NCBI GenBank assembly: GCA_021029095.1
Contig: JAJOHG010000026.1
Span: forward strand, 345,440-409,439
Length of the DNA: 64,000 nucleotides
Source: Phellopilus nigrolimitatus
Lineage: Eukaryota > Basidiomycota > Agaricomycetes > Hymenochaetales > Hymenochaetaceae
Direction of reading: 5' to 3'
Below are positions 22,298 to 35,680 of this stretch, piece after piece. Each line of letters starts with the position of its first letter. The stretch's first letter is position 1. Under the pieces are notes generated by a model. That model was not told the origin of the DNA. It worked only from the letters and a program-made list of their open reading frames with translations, and made no database searches. The position numbers and the translations under genes are program-made.

Positions 22298-22710
22298 ATC
22301 CCCGTCGCACGCTGCGCTGCGCTGCACTCCCGCCCGATTCTCCACTGCCGGCGCCGTCTTCCATCCCCGCCGTGTCCCCTCCTGAAGGCCTGCGCGCGCG
22401 GTAAACCGGCCTAAGCGGCACTGGCGGCTGCCGTGCGTCGTGCTCGAGTTCGACAAGAACGAGATCCTCGTCGCGACGCATCGACGCACTGGAGAGAGAA
22501 AAGAGGAGGGCGAAAAAGGAGAATGGAGGAGGAGCACGGCGGTTTGCTGAAGGTACGTTCTCGTATATCGTCACACGCCGCGCGCCGCGCGCCGCTGCTC
22601 AGTAGTGTGTGCGCGCGCGCGGTACCTAGCTCACGCAGACGAGAACCGTGTAACCGGCGTGCTCGCGTCCTTCATCTTTTCTCCTTCCTTGCATCTGTTC
22701 ACTCGGCGCG

Positions 22711-22948
22711 ATGAGCTTCCAAGACATTGAAACCGGTTTGGCGCAGCCGCCACGCTCCCCGTTGTCGTCCATACCGCAGTCGCGCGCGAGAGGAGGCGGC
22801 TTTCGCGAGTCTCCAGTCGTCTCTGTCGCTGCAGGTGTTCAAGATCAATGCAAACGTGCAAGGAATTCTGAAACTCGTGGACCAGCTGGGCACAAACCGC
22901 GACACTGGCTCTGTCCGCTCGGGCCTGTACGTTCGCCATGCAGTCTAG
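22711..22948 (+). pseudogene. Pep12-type t-SNARE fragment, copy 2
   Basis: This copy has the same sequence, the same internal frame change and the same stop as the copy at 14457. The damage therefore predates the duplication. Confidence 0.75.
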
Positions 22949-24122
22949 TAGAGCTGCGCGAGCGTCCGGACGCTCGTGCAGCATTTCATGTGTAGTAGTG
23001 TAGTATTTAATAAACACAGATAATTACTATCAGAGAACGTCGGAAAATTCGATACGAGTAAGATATGAACGCTGTGCGCGATCGAGACAATACGAACCAG
23101 CAACCCAAATAGAATGGGAAAAAAAAAAGTATTCAAATTGGTGTTTGCGCGGGTGCGTCGCGAAAGCACAATACATCGCTCCTTGCTGCGAGAGCTGGAG
23201 CGGTCTGAATTCAAAACCAACCTCGTAGTCTATTGAAGTCACTATCGTACATTACACACAAAGACCTGCGTCGGTTTGCGCGCAGTCGGAATACAAGAAG
23301 TAGGTTCGAGTCGAGCTGAGATGAGCGAGCCTCGTCTTTGAGTCTCCGGAGTGCCAACACTGAAGTCCCGCACATCCAAGTCACCGACTCGCAGACAGCA
23401 GCGCAAAGTCCAGAAGGCAGATTCAAAGAGATAGCAGAGTGTTCTACTAGCTTTACAAGTAGGAGACGCAGCTGTACAAGTATGTAGATCCACCGCTAGC
23501 CACACTTGCACATTGTGTGCCGCTCTGTGGATTTGCACTCAAAACACCATAGAGCAGCCAGACACATTCAATTTCCTCCGTGCAGACACCCATTTACGGC
23601 CCTCCGTCCACAATAACTGCTTGCTCGTTGCTCATCTCTGCTCATAGGTCTTTGCTAAACGGCTCCTACAATGTCAAGCCTTATTTGCTAACTCATACTG
23701 AACTCCAAATCTGACACAGAGTCGGATTCTTTCTACAACTACCTGCCGGCTCTGCTCAATTAACTAACTACTTGTAATTCATTCGGGCAGAGGGAAGGAG
23801 CTTAATTTAAATCAAATCGGAGCTGACTTATAATCACAAGAGACACGGAGGTAGATTAAACATAATTGCATTCAAAACCCAGTACCAAATACAAGTGCAT
23901 AATAAACAAACTACTAATGAACCGAGTATCTGAAGCAACGAGTCAGAAAGACAGCAAGTCAAGACGCAGCAAAACAGACTTATCTTTTGAACCCGAGCCA
24001 GTCAACCTGTTACAAATTTGAAGGTCAGCACAAACTTAACAAACATAATAACCCACTTACACTCGGACAAGGATTCCCGGTATCTTGAAGATGAAAGGGG
24101 AAAAAAGAAGAAAGACGACTAG

Positions 24123-24163
24123 CCATTTGTGCGTGTCACTGGCCAGGTGGCACGCACAAATGG
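24123..24163. repeat. 41-nt hairpin, copy 2
   Basis: Exact copy of the hairpin at 15869-15909. Confidence 0.7.
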
Positions 24164-26044
24164 TTAGAATACAAAAAGTAAACTACGAGTACAATAATCT
24201 ACAGAACCAAGTGTCGGTGACAGACACAGAAGCAAAAGTGTTACCTTGAATCTAGAATACAAAGTCAGCAAGAGCAGATTGAAGACGAAGCAACGTACCA
24301 TTTCAAAAGCGAAGATGCAAATCTAGAGTAAGAAAAGTAAGAAAAGTGCACGCAGATAGAATGTTACTTGCCTGTTCCGCAGCGAAGAAAGAAAAAGAAA
24401 AGCATCCCTCGGTCCCAACAGACAAGATACACTATGCGACGCACCAGTGCACATGCACCGCCCAGCAGCCCAACTACATTCCTGGCCTAATCCTCCTTTC
24501 ATGATTCCCATTTTCACTCGACCACACGTTCACACATCTTCGCGATAGAAGTGCTACTAGATAGGGAGTTACTAAGGTACTACATTACTAATGAAGATCC
24601 TCAACCGTGCACGACCACTTATGGGGGCGCCCCCTGGGTCTGCGTGCACGGAAGGGCTCGGAGCGTAGACAGAGAGCAGATTGAGCGGCACATTGAGCGT
24701 ACACCAGCGGAGTCAGTGGTTTGAACGCGAGTGAGGAGGGGATGCAAGAAAGCGGCACGTCGAGGCTGCCTTATATGTAATTCTGTGTTGTGTCGTGTTG
24801 TACCAAGTTATTGTTTGCATTAACAGTGTTGTGTCGTCTGCGGCCCGGAGGCAGAAGCGAGGGCAAGCGAGGGCAAGTGTTGCCAAGGAATTCGGAAGCG
24901 GCTTCGCTAAGCTGTGGCCTCTTTCGAAGCACCAGCTTCCATCTCAAAATCACCCCCTTGTTGAGAGCTGGAAAGTTGGAGCGGTCCTGAAGTCCAAATC
25001 TCAGGTCTCAGGCTCAGTTACGGCTCTCAGTGAAAACTATCAACTCAAAACTAAAGACTGTTGAGTGTCAGAGAACGAAACTCAAAGAATGGACTCATAA
25101 GAAGCAAGTACTTGAAATGACCGGCAAGAAAAGATTCCAGAGTAGACTGATCGGAGAGGTCAGATATTGAGAAGCCAAGCAACAGAAGCTCTTGCTAAGC
25201 ATGAAACAGCTCGCCTAGCAAAGCGAGTTTATCCACCGGAGAGAAGACGAGCCTAGGCCGCACCGCGTAGCAGAAACTGGCAACCAGAAAATCCCAGGAA
25301 AGAACACCGGGATCTAGCCCAGGATAGTCACGAGCACCCAGAAAAGCCCATGCCAGAAATTAGATATAAAGTGACGGTCCTGGAGACAAAGCACCATCTT
25401 GTCTTGCTGCCCCCTGAGCCCGCGATCATTGCGCAGACGATGGCTGCAAGTCGAGTCGAGTGTCGATCACAAATGTCTGGTCACCATGTCACACATTTCT
25501 TCACGCACGGCACAAGCGACTTGTCTCCGACCCTCAGGTATGCTTTTTATTTTGCTGTTCCCTTTTTTATTTATCGTTAACATATCTTTTAAAAGGTACT
25601 GCGACTGCAGGACAATATATATATGTTTCGAAGCCGGGCAAGCGGCTCAAATGCGATCAGGCTGATGGTGAGTTCTACTTTGCTATGTTCTATTATCCAT
25701 TAAGTCTAATTTATATTAGTACAAGTTTTAACGACCTTGTATATATGTATCGCCGTCCGCCGAGCGGCGTCTGCACGCGATGCATGGTCGACGCGCTTGA
25801 CGCTTGATGTTGTACAATCCGTAAGTACCATCCTTTCATCGTTGTAACTTATTTGTTTACCTGCGTGTTCCAGCTCGTCACACCGACTGCGACTCACTTC
25901 GCGCACACCCTGCATATTGTGGCGGCCGGCAGGAACTAGAAACACGCCGACGCGATGGAAATGACGCGGGCGAGCATCATTTCGGACATGCAGGTACGCA
26001 ACTGTATTCTATTGTGAAATATACCTGATCTGACTTGTTTGTAG

Positions 26045-26430
26045 TCAAATCCAGTGCTCGAAACATGGACTTCACCTCGGACAAGCTTCGCTCACTTGTG
26101 CGCAAGTGGCAAACCCTCACCAAAGCCCACATTGACGTGAAAACGACTGACGGCTACCTCCTCCGCCTGTTCGCCATTACCTTCACCAAGCGGCGTCGGC
26201 AGTCGACGCAGGTGAAGAAACCCACCTATGCTCGGTCTTCCCAGGCTCGCGAGATCCGCAAGAAGATGTTCTCGATCATGACCCGCGAGGCGTCGTCGTG
26301 CGACCTCAAAGAGCTCGTGCAGAAATTCATCCCCGAGGCGATTGGTTGTGAGACTGATGCGCGCACGGTCGGCGCTTCACCCTTGATGCGACTTCTGTAC
26401 TCCATTGGGGGCCGCTGTTCGCGCTTTTGA
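26045..26430 (+). pseudogene. Ribosomal protein eS1 fragment, copy 2
   Basis: Same C-terminal-half fragment with the same degenerate tail as at 17791. Confidence 0.8.
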
Positions 26431-27214
26431 GCGAAAACCACAAAATCGACAAGAGGTGCCCATTACGCTGTAAGTGCTGAATCTCTATTTCTCGAATTTG
26501 CGGCTCAGTGTAATTTACAGTTTGTGGTGCCGCTTCGCCCTGGCCTTTGTCTGCGTGGAGGCATGCAAATCTTGCCAACGCAGGACTCGTGCAATTCGCG
26601 GTACGTGCAAAATCCTCTTTTCTCGAATACATGCTAATTCGTAATTCGAAAGATGGCACGACTTTGCGCATGCGACTCGCAAGTGCCGCTTTGTGCGTGA
26701 GAAGGGGCAAGCTGGGGGGTATAAAGAGCTGCGAGTCTACACACTCCGTCCCCCAGCTCCCTTTCTATCCCCCCATCTTGACCCAGCACACACGGGGCGA
26801 CTTCTGCACGTCCCTGGGACGACCGTTTGACTGCCGTAAGCACGAAATTGTCATTTTCTCGAATGCACGCTAATCAAAGCATGTTTTACAGACTGCGTTG
26901 CAAGCGACATAGACGAGAGAAACCACGGGTTGCATTCAGCAGCTCCGTCGGCGGCTGGTTGGAAGGAAGGGCAGGGGGCATGGCGGGCGTTGAATTTCAC
27001 CATCTTTCCCCAACCGTTTCTTTGGCATTATTTCCCGAGCTTATGTCTACGGACAGCCGGGGTGTCTTAAACTACGTAGAATCTCTGCTTAGGCCGTAGG
27101 CCGGCAGAGTGGCTCGCGCGGCGGGCCTGTTCTTCAGGGGACAGGTCCCGTCGGGCCGTGTATAGCGTAGCCCTGCAAAAAAGCAAAAATCATAGCCAAA
27201 ATTCCGGCATTTCG

Positions 27215-27377
27215 CTTGCTCAAACAGGGAATCCGATGCTTTTCGACCACTTTTTAAGGGAAATGGTCTATTTTCATGGCTATGTTCATCGGCCTCACTT
27301 GCTCAAACAGGGAATTCGACAGTTTTCGACCACTTTTTTAAGATAAAAAGTTTATTTTTTTGACTATGTACATCGAG
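27215..27377 (+). repeat. Direct repeat pair, copy 2
   Basis: Same pair as 18962-19124, again just before the unit junction. Confidence 0.7.
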
Positions 27378-27391
27378 GCTATCTACGCGAG

Positions 27392-27439
27392 ACAGTCTAC
27401 AGGGGTCTGCAGTCAGCCTTCCCGCCATTTACAACCGAG
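27392..27439. repeat. 48-bp templated insertion at the copy 2/3 junction
   Basis: Identical to the insertion at 19139-19186. It matches the B-type intron although the unit that follows is A-type. Confidence 0.82.
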
Positions 27440-30024
27440 TACCCGTGCGCGACGAGCTCCTTGTTCGTGTCCACGTCTTCATCCAGCGAGACGGCTGGCC
27501 GCACAGTCGTCAGCGCGGACTACCCAAGCAAAAAAAGAAAAGAGAAGAGAAAAAAAAGAAAACACGCGAGCTTACCGAGCGCAGGCACGTTCAGGGGCGG
27601 ATGGAGGATGTTGAAGAACAGTCTACAGGGGTCTGCAGTCAGCCTTTCCGCCATTTACAACCTAGCACACATCAAACGGTACGCACAGCGCGAATTGCGT
27701 CGGCATGGTCACCCACAGCGCGCGGAAGCTCGTCTTCTTAAAGCCTGCCACAGCGTCAGCGCAGCGTTCAATCCACCCGCTCGGAAAGCGTAGCGCAGAA
27801 CGCACTGTAATACGAGTAGAACGTGTACCACGCCTCGTCCGTGCCGCCCATGTCGAACAGCCAGCCCGCGCGGCGCAGCGCGGACACGTCGAGGCGCGCC
27901 GCGCCCACAACCGCGTAGAAGAGCACGGGGATCGTGAGGAAGTCTAACCGCTCCCACGCCAGAGTCAGATAAAAGACTGCGCGATCTGCGACTGGGAGAA
28001 CTTACAGGCGGGGAAGATCAGCTGGTGGTGGAAGCGGTGCGTGATAGCGCGGAGGAGCACCGCGAGCGCGAGCGCAGGGAGCCAGCGCGCGAGGATGCCC
28101 GCATCGAGGAAGAACTTGAGCGTGTCGAGCGTGTACGTAAAGTCATCGTCGTCAATGCGCGCACACACCGTCAGCCTGCAGCAGCCGCAGCCCAAAATAA
28201 GCGAAACAAAAAACGCAGAGAGCGAAACGAAACGCACCCAGTTTCGATGAGGAACACGCCAACGCCGCCGATGCAGCCGACGAGGATATGGCGCGGGAAG
28301 AAGCCGACGACGGCGCCGAGGCGCAGACCGCCGAGCGCGAAGAACGCGAGGCCCGTGAGCACCGCGGACAGCGCGAACGCCGCGAGCGTCGTCGCAACGA
28401 CCTCCGCCGCGCGCTCCTCGCCGAGCTCGCGCGCGACGTCCGCCGCGAGGATGTGGAAGAAAGGCTGCGTATTGTTTTTTTTCGGTATTCGTTCTATTGC
28501 GGGAGACGGGAGCGGGACGGACGCACCACGACCTCGATCATCATGCTTCCGTTCGCGCCCGCGAAGCCGCTCGCGCCACACGAGTACGCGAGCTGCGCGA
28601 TGATCGTGCTGCTCGCATCCCGTCAGCTCCAATTCGAGAGAAGAGAAGCGGGGACATACGTACGTGACGAAGAACATCGAGACACCGACGCCGCCAAAGG
28701 CGGGGAAGACGGCGTTCGCGGGGAACATGATCATGCCGTCTGCGGGTGCGCGCGTCAGCGTTCGCTGAAGAAAAAGAAAGGGAGGGGGGCGCACGCACAG
28801 GAGACACCGTCGAGGACGTTCAGCAGCACGCCAAGCAGCATGGCGGGCACACTGCGCAGTGCAGCGGCTCCCAGGGCGCGCGCCGCATCGCGTGATACGA
28901 GCGACGCGAGCGGGGCAAGGCCAGGAACGGCGTCTACACCCGCGCCCGCGCCCGTGCTCTTTGTGCAGGCGGCACCTCCCGAGCCCGGGCGGGACCACCA
29001 GTGCTGGCGCGGGTGTGCGGGAGTCGGCGGGCGGGCGCGGGACGAAGAGCGCGAGGACGCGGACGCGGCGCGCTCGAGGTCAGGTGCGGCTGTGTCTGGC
29101 GCGGGAGGCGCGAGGAGGGGCGTGCGCTCGCCCGCACGGGGGGCGGCGGTGCGCACTGCCCGACTGGTACTTTCGCTGCCGGTCTGGGGTGGGGCGTCCT
29201 CGGGTGCGGTGGGGCGCGGAGGCGGAGGCGGGGGGTCGGCGCGTCTCTGCTTTTGTGCGAGGAGGAGGGAGAGCCCAGAGGGCGTTGGCGTGGACGGCGA
29301 CGCCGGAGTCGAGCCGGCCGACGTGGACTGAGGCGAACGCACCTCATGCGGAGATACGGGCGCGGGGGCGCGCCGGGGGTAGCTCTGGCCAAGTCCGTGT
29401 ACGTGGCCGAAGCTGCCGTACCCCGCGGCGCCCGCCGCACGTGCGAGGTCGGCGGCGGTGAGCGGTGTGCGCATCTGATGGGGGCCGAGAGCGTGTGCGC
29501 ATCGGTCGGGGTCGGAGTCGTAGTCGGGCGCGGACCAGGCGTGGGGGGATGGGAGGGACGCGGAGGGCGGGTGGGCGAGCATGGCGGAGAGCTGGAGGGT
29601 GGTGAGACGAATGTCGGCGGGCGTGCAGGAGAAGGCGGGGGCGGTGGGGACGTGGGCTGGGTCGGACGGGCTGCCGTCCGTGGTGGGGGCGGAGTCAGGC
29701 GAGCCTGTGCTGGGTGCAAGACTAGGCGGACGTAGTAGGCTGTATGTATAGGGGAATAATATGAGCATAGAGTCGCGTACGAGCACGCGCGGTGACGTGA
29801 GCGGTTCGCACTTGTGCGAGCGGTCGCGACATCGCGAAGACGAAGCGGGCACACGTGCGGGCACTGTGCAGGACTCACCCGGCGCGTGTCCACGAACGAG
29901 CGCCTTCGCTGCGTTGCGTCCGACTGGCGAAGACACCCCGTGCGTCAGCTGACGCGGGCATGCCATCGCCGCTGTGCTCGCGGGGGTCGTGCTCGTTGCT
30001 GCGTGCGTCGGTGTGCGAGGCCAT
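27436..30024 (-). pseudogene. Transporter 5'-half, copy 3 (A-type, frame intact to the breakpoint)
   Basis: Start codon at 30024. The exons are identical in layout to copy 1 and no frame break was seen up to the breakpoint after AHGYS. Past the breakpoint the frame continues into the 48-bp junction insertion as VVNGGKADCRPL and stops. If transcribed and spliced it would give the disordered N-terminus plus roughly the first half of the membrane domain, without STAS or cNMP-like domains. Confidence 0.82.
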
Positions 30025-30470
30025 GGCGACGGCGAGAGACAAACAAAAAAAGAGGGAAGAAAGATTTACATGGGATTAGTAGTTATGACGCGGGTGCCTT
30101 ACCTCCGATCGCCGATCAGCGCCACTCGGCAGTCTCCACTTACTCATGGACCCGCCACGACGGTTCTCGACTCTTCCTATTCCATCTCATGATCATCTCC
30201 AGGACACCCAAGTGAACCATTCGGTACGTACTTCGAGTGTCCGATCTCGCAGCTAACGTTAATCCGACCACGGACAGCGGAGCCGCAAGAGCAAAAGCAA
30301 AAGCAAGAGCAAAAGAACATCGCATCAAAGTCGCAGCCAAGCAAAACAAAGACCTGCACTGCGCATTCGCACAAGCATCGCATTCACGCCCAAGTAACTA
30401 CGGAGCCGCGCGATGCGTCCGTTTCGCGGACGCTCGCGCAGCATGCTCGATTCGAAACGACGGCGGCACC

Positions 30471-30538
30471 TGCAGCAGCAACAGCAGCAACAGCAACGCC
30501 GGAGTGCGTCAGCCGCCGCCACAACAGCAACAGCAGCA
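30471..30538 (+). repeat. CAG/CAA microsatellite, copy 3
   Basis: Same as 13976-14043 in copy 1. Confidence 0.65.
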
Positions 30539-30951
30539 ATCCCCGTCGCACGCTGCGCTGCGCTGCACTCCCGCCCGATTCTCCACTGCCGGCGCCGTCT
30601 TCCATCCCCGCCGTGTCCCCTCCTGAAGGCCTGCGCGCGCGGTAAACCGGCCTAAGCGGCACTGGCGGCTGCCGTGCGTCGTGCTCGAGTTCGACAAGAA
30701 CGAGATCCTCGTCGCGACGCATCGACGCACTGGAGAGAGAAAAGAGGAGGGCGAAAAAGGAGAATGGAGGAGGAGCACGGCGGTTTGCTGAAGGTACGTT
30801 CTCGTATATCGTCACACGCCGCGCGCCGCGCGCCGCTGCTCAGTAGTGTGTGCGCGCGCGCGGTACCTAGCTCACGCAGACGAGAACCGTGTAACCGGCG
30901 TGCTCGCGTCCTTCATCTTTTCTCCTTCCTTGCATCTGTTCACTCGGCGCG

Positions 30952-31189
30952 ATGAGCTTCCAAGACATTGAAACCGGTTTGGCGCAGCCGCCACGCTCCC
31001 CGTTGTCGTCCATACCGCAGTCGCGCGCGAGAGGAGGCGGCTTTCGCGAGTCTCCAGTCGTCTCTGTCGCTGCAGGTGTTCAAGATCAATGCAAACGTGC
31101 AAGGAATTCTGAAACTCGTGGACCAGCTGGGCACAAACCGCGACACTGGCTCTGTCCGCTCGGGCCTGTACGTTCGCCATGCAGTCTAG
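30952..31189 (+). pseudogene. Pep12-type t-SNARE fragment, copy 3
   Basis: Same fragment, frame change and stop as at 14457. Confidence 0.75.
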
Positions 31190-32363
31190 TAGAGCTGCGC
31201 GAGCGTCCGGACGCTCGTGCAGCATTTCATGTGTAGTAGTGTAGTATTTAATAAACACAGATAATTACTATCAGAGAACGTCGGAAAATTCGATACGAGT
31301 AAGATATGAACGCTGTGCGCGATCGAGACAATACGAACCAGCAACCCAAATAGAATGGGAAAAAAAAAAGTATTCAAATTGGTGTTTGCGCGGGTGCGTC
31401 GCGAAAGCACAATACATCGCTCCTTGCTGCGAGAGCTGGAGCGGTCTGAATTCAAAACCAACCTCGTAGTCTATTGAAGTCACTATCGTACATTACACAC
31501 AAAGACCTGCGTCGGTTTGCGCGCAGTCGGAATACAAGAAGTAGGTTCGAGTCGAGCTGAGATGAGCGAGCCTCGTCTTTGAGTCTCCGGAGTGCCAACA
31601 CTGAAGTCCCGCACATCCAAGTCACCGACTCGCAGACAGCAGCGCAAAGTCCAGAAGGCAGATTCAAAGAGATAGCAGAGTGTTCTACTAGCTTTACAAG
31701 TAGGAGACGCAGCTGTACAAGTATGTAGATCCACCGCTAGCCACACTTGCACATTGTGTGCCGCTCTGTGGATTTGCACTCAAAACACCATAGAGCAGCC
31801 AGACACATTCAATTTCCTCCGTGCAGACACCCATTTACGGCCCTCCGTCCACAATAACTGCTTGCTCGTTGCTCATCTCTGCTCATAGGTCTTTGCTAAA
31901 CGGCTCCTACAATGTCAAGCCTTATTTGCTAACTCATACTGAACTCCAAATCTGACACAGAGTCGGATTCTTTCTACAACTACCTGCCGGCTCTGCTCAA
32001 TTAACTAACTACTTGTAATTCATTCGGGCAGAGGGAAGGAGCTTAATTTAAATCAAATCGGAGCTGACTTATAATCACAAGAGACACGGAGGTAGATTAA
32101 ACATAATTGCATTCAAAACCCAGTACCAAATACAAGTGCATAATAAACAAACTACTAATGAACCGAGTATCTGAAGCAACGAGTCAGAAAGACAGCAAGT
32201 CAAGACGCAGCAAAACAGACTTATCTTTTGAACCCGAGCCAGTCAACCTGTTACAAATTTGAAGGTCAGCACAAACTTAACAAACATAATAACCCACTTA
32301 CACTCGGACAAGGATTCCCGGTATCTTGAAGATGAAAGGGGAAAAAAGAAGAAAGACGACTAG

Positions 32364-32404
32364 CCATTTGTGCGTGTCACTGGCCAGGTGGCACGCACAA
32401 ATGG
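32364..32404. repeat. 41-nt hairpin, copy 3
   Basis: Exact copy of the hairpin at 15869-15909. Confidence 0.7.
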
Positions 32405-34285
32405 TTAGAATACAAAAAGTAAACTACGAGTACAATAATCTACAGAACCAAGTGTCGGTGACAGACACAGAAGCAAAAGTGTTACCTTGAATCTAGAATA
32501 CAAAGTCAGCAAGAGCAGATTGAAGACGAAGCAACGTACCATTTCAAAAGCGAAGATGCAAATCTAGAGTAAGAAAAGTAAGAAAAGTGCACGCAGATAG
32601 AATGTTACTTGCCTGTTCCGCAGCGAAGAAAGAAAAAGAAAAGCATCCCTCGGTCCCAACAGACAAGATACACTATGCGACGCACCAGTGCACATGCACC
32701 GCCCAGCAGCCCAACTACATTCCTGGCCTAATCCTCCTTTCATGATTCCCATTTTCACTCGACCACACGTTCACACATCTTCGCGATAGAAGTGCTACTA
32801 GATAGGGAGTTACTAAGGTACTACATTACTAATGAAGATCCTCAACCGTGCACGACCACTTATGGGGGCGCCCCCTGGGTCTGCGTGCACGGAAGGGCTC
32901 GGAGCGTAGACAGAGAGCAGATTGAGCGGCACATTGAGCGTACACCAGCGGAGTCAGTGGTTTGAACGCGAGTGAGGAGGGGATGCAAGAAAGCGGCACG
33001 TCGAGGCTGCCTTATATGTAATTCTGTGTTGTGTCGTGTTGTACCAAGTTATTGTTTGCATTAACAGTGTTGTGTCGTCTGCGGCCCGGAGGCAGAAGCG
33101 AGGGCAAGCGAGGGCAAGTGTTGCCAAGGAATTCGGAAGCGGCTTCGCTAAGCTGTGGCCTCTTTCGAAGCACCAGCTTCCATCTCAAAATCACCCCCTT
33201 GTTGAGAGCTGGAAAGTTGGAGCGGTCCTGAAGTCCAAATCTCAGGTCTCAGGCTCAGTTACGGCTCTCAGTGAAAACTATCAACTCAAAACTAAAGACT
33301 GTTGAGTGTCAGAGAACGAAACTCAAAGAATGGACTCATAAGAAGCAAGTACTTGAAATGACCGGCAAGAAAAGATTCCAGAGTAGACTGATCGGAGAGG
33401 TCAGATATTGAGAAGCCAAGCAACAGAAGCTCTTGCTAAGCATGAAACAGCTCGCCTAGCAAAGCGAGTTTATCCACCGGAGAGAAGACGAGCCTAGGCC
33501 GCACCGCGTAGCAGAAACTGGCAACCAGAAAATCCCAGGAAAGAACACCGGGATCTAGCCCAGGATAGTCACGAGCACCCAGAAAAGCCCATGCCAGAAA
33601 TTAGATATAAAGTGACGGTCCTGGAGACAAAGCACCATCTTGTCTTGCTGCCCCCTGAGCCCGCGATCATTGCGCAGACGATGGCTGCAAGTCGAGTCGA
33701 GTGTCGATCACAAATGTCTGGTCACCATGTCACACATTTCTTCACGCACGGCACAAGCGACTTGTCTCCGACCCTCAGGTATGCTTTTTATTTTGCTGTT
33801 CCCTTTTTTATTTATCGTTAACATATCTTTTAAAAGGTACTGCGACTGCAGGACAATATATATATGTTTCGAAGCCGGGCAAGCGGCTCAAATGCGATCA
33901 GGCTGATGGTGAGTTCTACTTTGCTATGTTCTATTATCCATTAAGTCTAATTTATATTAGTACAAGTTTTAACGACCTTGTATATATGTATCGCCGTCCG
34001 CCGAGCGGCGTCTGCACGCGATGCATGGTCGACGCGCTTGACGCTTGATGTTGTACAATCCGTAAGTACCATCCTTTCATCGTTGTAACTTATTTGTTTA
34101 CCTGCGTGTTCCAGCTCGTCACACCGACTGCGACTCACTTCGCGCACACCCTGCATATTGTGGCGGCCGGCAGGAACTAGAAACACGCCGACGCGATGGA
34201 AATGACGCGGGCGAGCATCATTTCGGACATGCAGGTACGCAACTGTATTCTATTGTGAAATATACCTGATCTGACTTGTTTGTAG

Positions 34286-34671
34286 TCAAATCCAGTGCTC
34301 GAAACATGGACTTCACCTCGGACAAGCTTCGCTCACTTGTGCGCAAGTGGCAAACCCTCACCAAAGCCCACATTGACGTGAAAACGACTGACGGCTACCT
34401 CCTCCGCCTGTTCGCCATTACCTTCACCAAGCGGCGTCGGCAGTCGACGCAGGTGAAGAAACCCACCTATGCTCGGTCTTCCCAGGCTCGCGAGATCCGC
34501 AAGAAGATGTTCTCGATCATGACCCGCGAGGCGTCGTCGTGCGACCTCAAAGAGCTCGTGCAGAAATTCATCCCCGAGGCGATTGGTTGTGAGACTGATG
34601 CGCGCACGGTCGGCGCTTCACCCTTGATGCGACTTCTGTACTCCATTGGGGGCCGCTGTTCGCGCTTTTGA
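34286..34671 (+). pseudogene. Ribosomal protein eS1 fragment, copy 3
   Basis: Same C-terminal-half fragment with the same degenerate tail as at 17791. Confidence 0.8.
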
Positions 34672-35455
34672 GCGAAAACCACAAAATCGACAAGAGGTGC
34701 CCATTACGCTGTAAGTGCTGAATCTCTATTTCTCGAATTTGCGGCTCAGTGTAATTTACAGTTTGTGGTGCCGCTTCGCCCTGGCCTTTGTCTGCGTGGA
34801 GGCATGCAAATCTTGCCAACGCAGGACTCGTGCAATTCGCGGTACGTGCAAAATCCTCTTTTCTCGAATACATGCTAATTCGTAATTCGAAAGATGGCAC
34901 GACTTTGCGCATGCGACTCGCAAGTGCCGCTTTGTGCGTGAGAAGGGGCAAGCTGGGGGGTATAAAGAGCTGCGAGTCTACACACTCCGTCCCCCAGCTC
35001 CCTTTCTATCCCCCCATCTTGACCCAGCACACACGGGGCGACTTCTGCACGTCCCTGGGACGACCGTTTGACTGCCGTAAGCACGAAATTGTCATTTTCT
35101 CGAATGCACGCTAATCAAAGCATGTTTTACAGACTGCGTTGCAAGCGACATAGACGAGAGAAACCACGGGTTGCATTCAGCAGCTCCGTCGGCGGCTGGT
35201 TGGAAGGAAGGGCAGGGGGCATGGCGGGCGTTGAATTTCACCATCTTTCCCCAACCGTTTCTTTGGCATTATTTCCCGAGCTTATGTCTACGGACAGCCG
35301 GGGTGTCTTAAACTACGTAGAATCTCTGCTTAGGCCGTAGGCCGGCAGAGTGGCTCGCGCGGCGGGCCTGTTCTTCAGGGGACAGGTCCCGTCGGGCCGT
35401 GTATAGCGTAGCCCTGCAAAAAAGCAAAAATCATAGCCAAAATTCCGGCATTTCG

Positions 35456-35618
35456 CTTGCTCAAACAGGGAATCCGATGCTTTTCGACCACTTTTTAAGG
35501 GAAATGGTCTATTTTCATGGCTATGTTCATCGGCCTCACTTGCTCAAACAGGGAATTCGACAGTTTTCGACCACTTTTTTAAGATAAAAAGTTTATTTTT
35601 TTGACTATGTACATCGAG
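35456..35618 (+). repeat. Direct repeat pair, copy 3
   Basis: Same pair as 18962-19124, again just before the unit junction. Confidence 0.7.
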
Positions 35619-35632
35619 GCTATCTACGCGAG

Positions 35633-35680
35633 ACAGTCTACAGGGGTCTGCAGTCAGCCTTCCCGCCATTTACAACCGAG
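35633..35680. repeat. 48-bp templated insertion at the copy 3/4 junction
   Basis: Identical to the insertion at 19139-19186. Confidence 0.82.

Larger units (their letters stand above)
19183..27435. repeat. Tandem array copy 2 (B-type)
   Basis: The transporter half carries B-type variants shared with copy 4, for example ACAACCGAGCACAC at 19407-19420 where copies 1 and 3 have ACAACCTAGCACAC. The spacer part is nearly identical to those of copies 1 and 3. Confidence 0.92.
27436..35676. repeat. Tandem array copy 3 (A-type)
   Basis: The unit matches copy 1 at a constant offset of 16495 through the transporter half, including the long Pro-rich exon. This shows that a 16.5-kb A+B dimer was duplicated as a block. 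Confidence 0.92.
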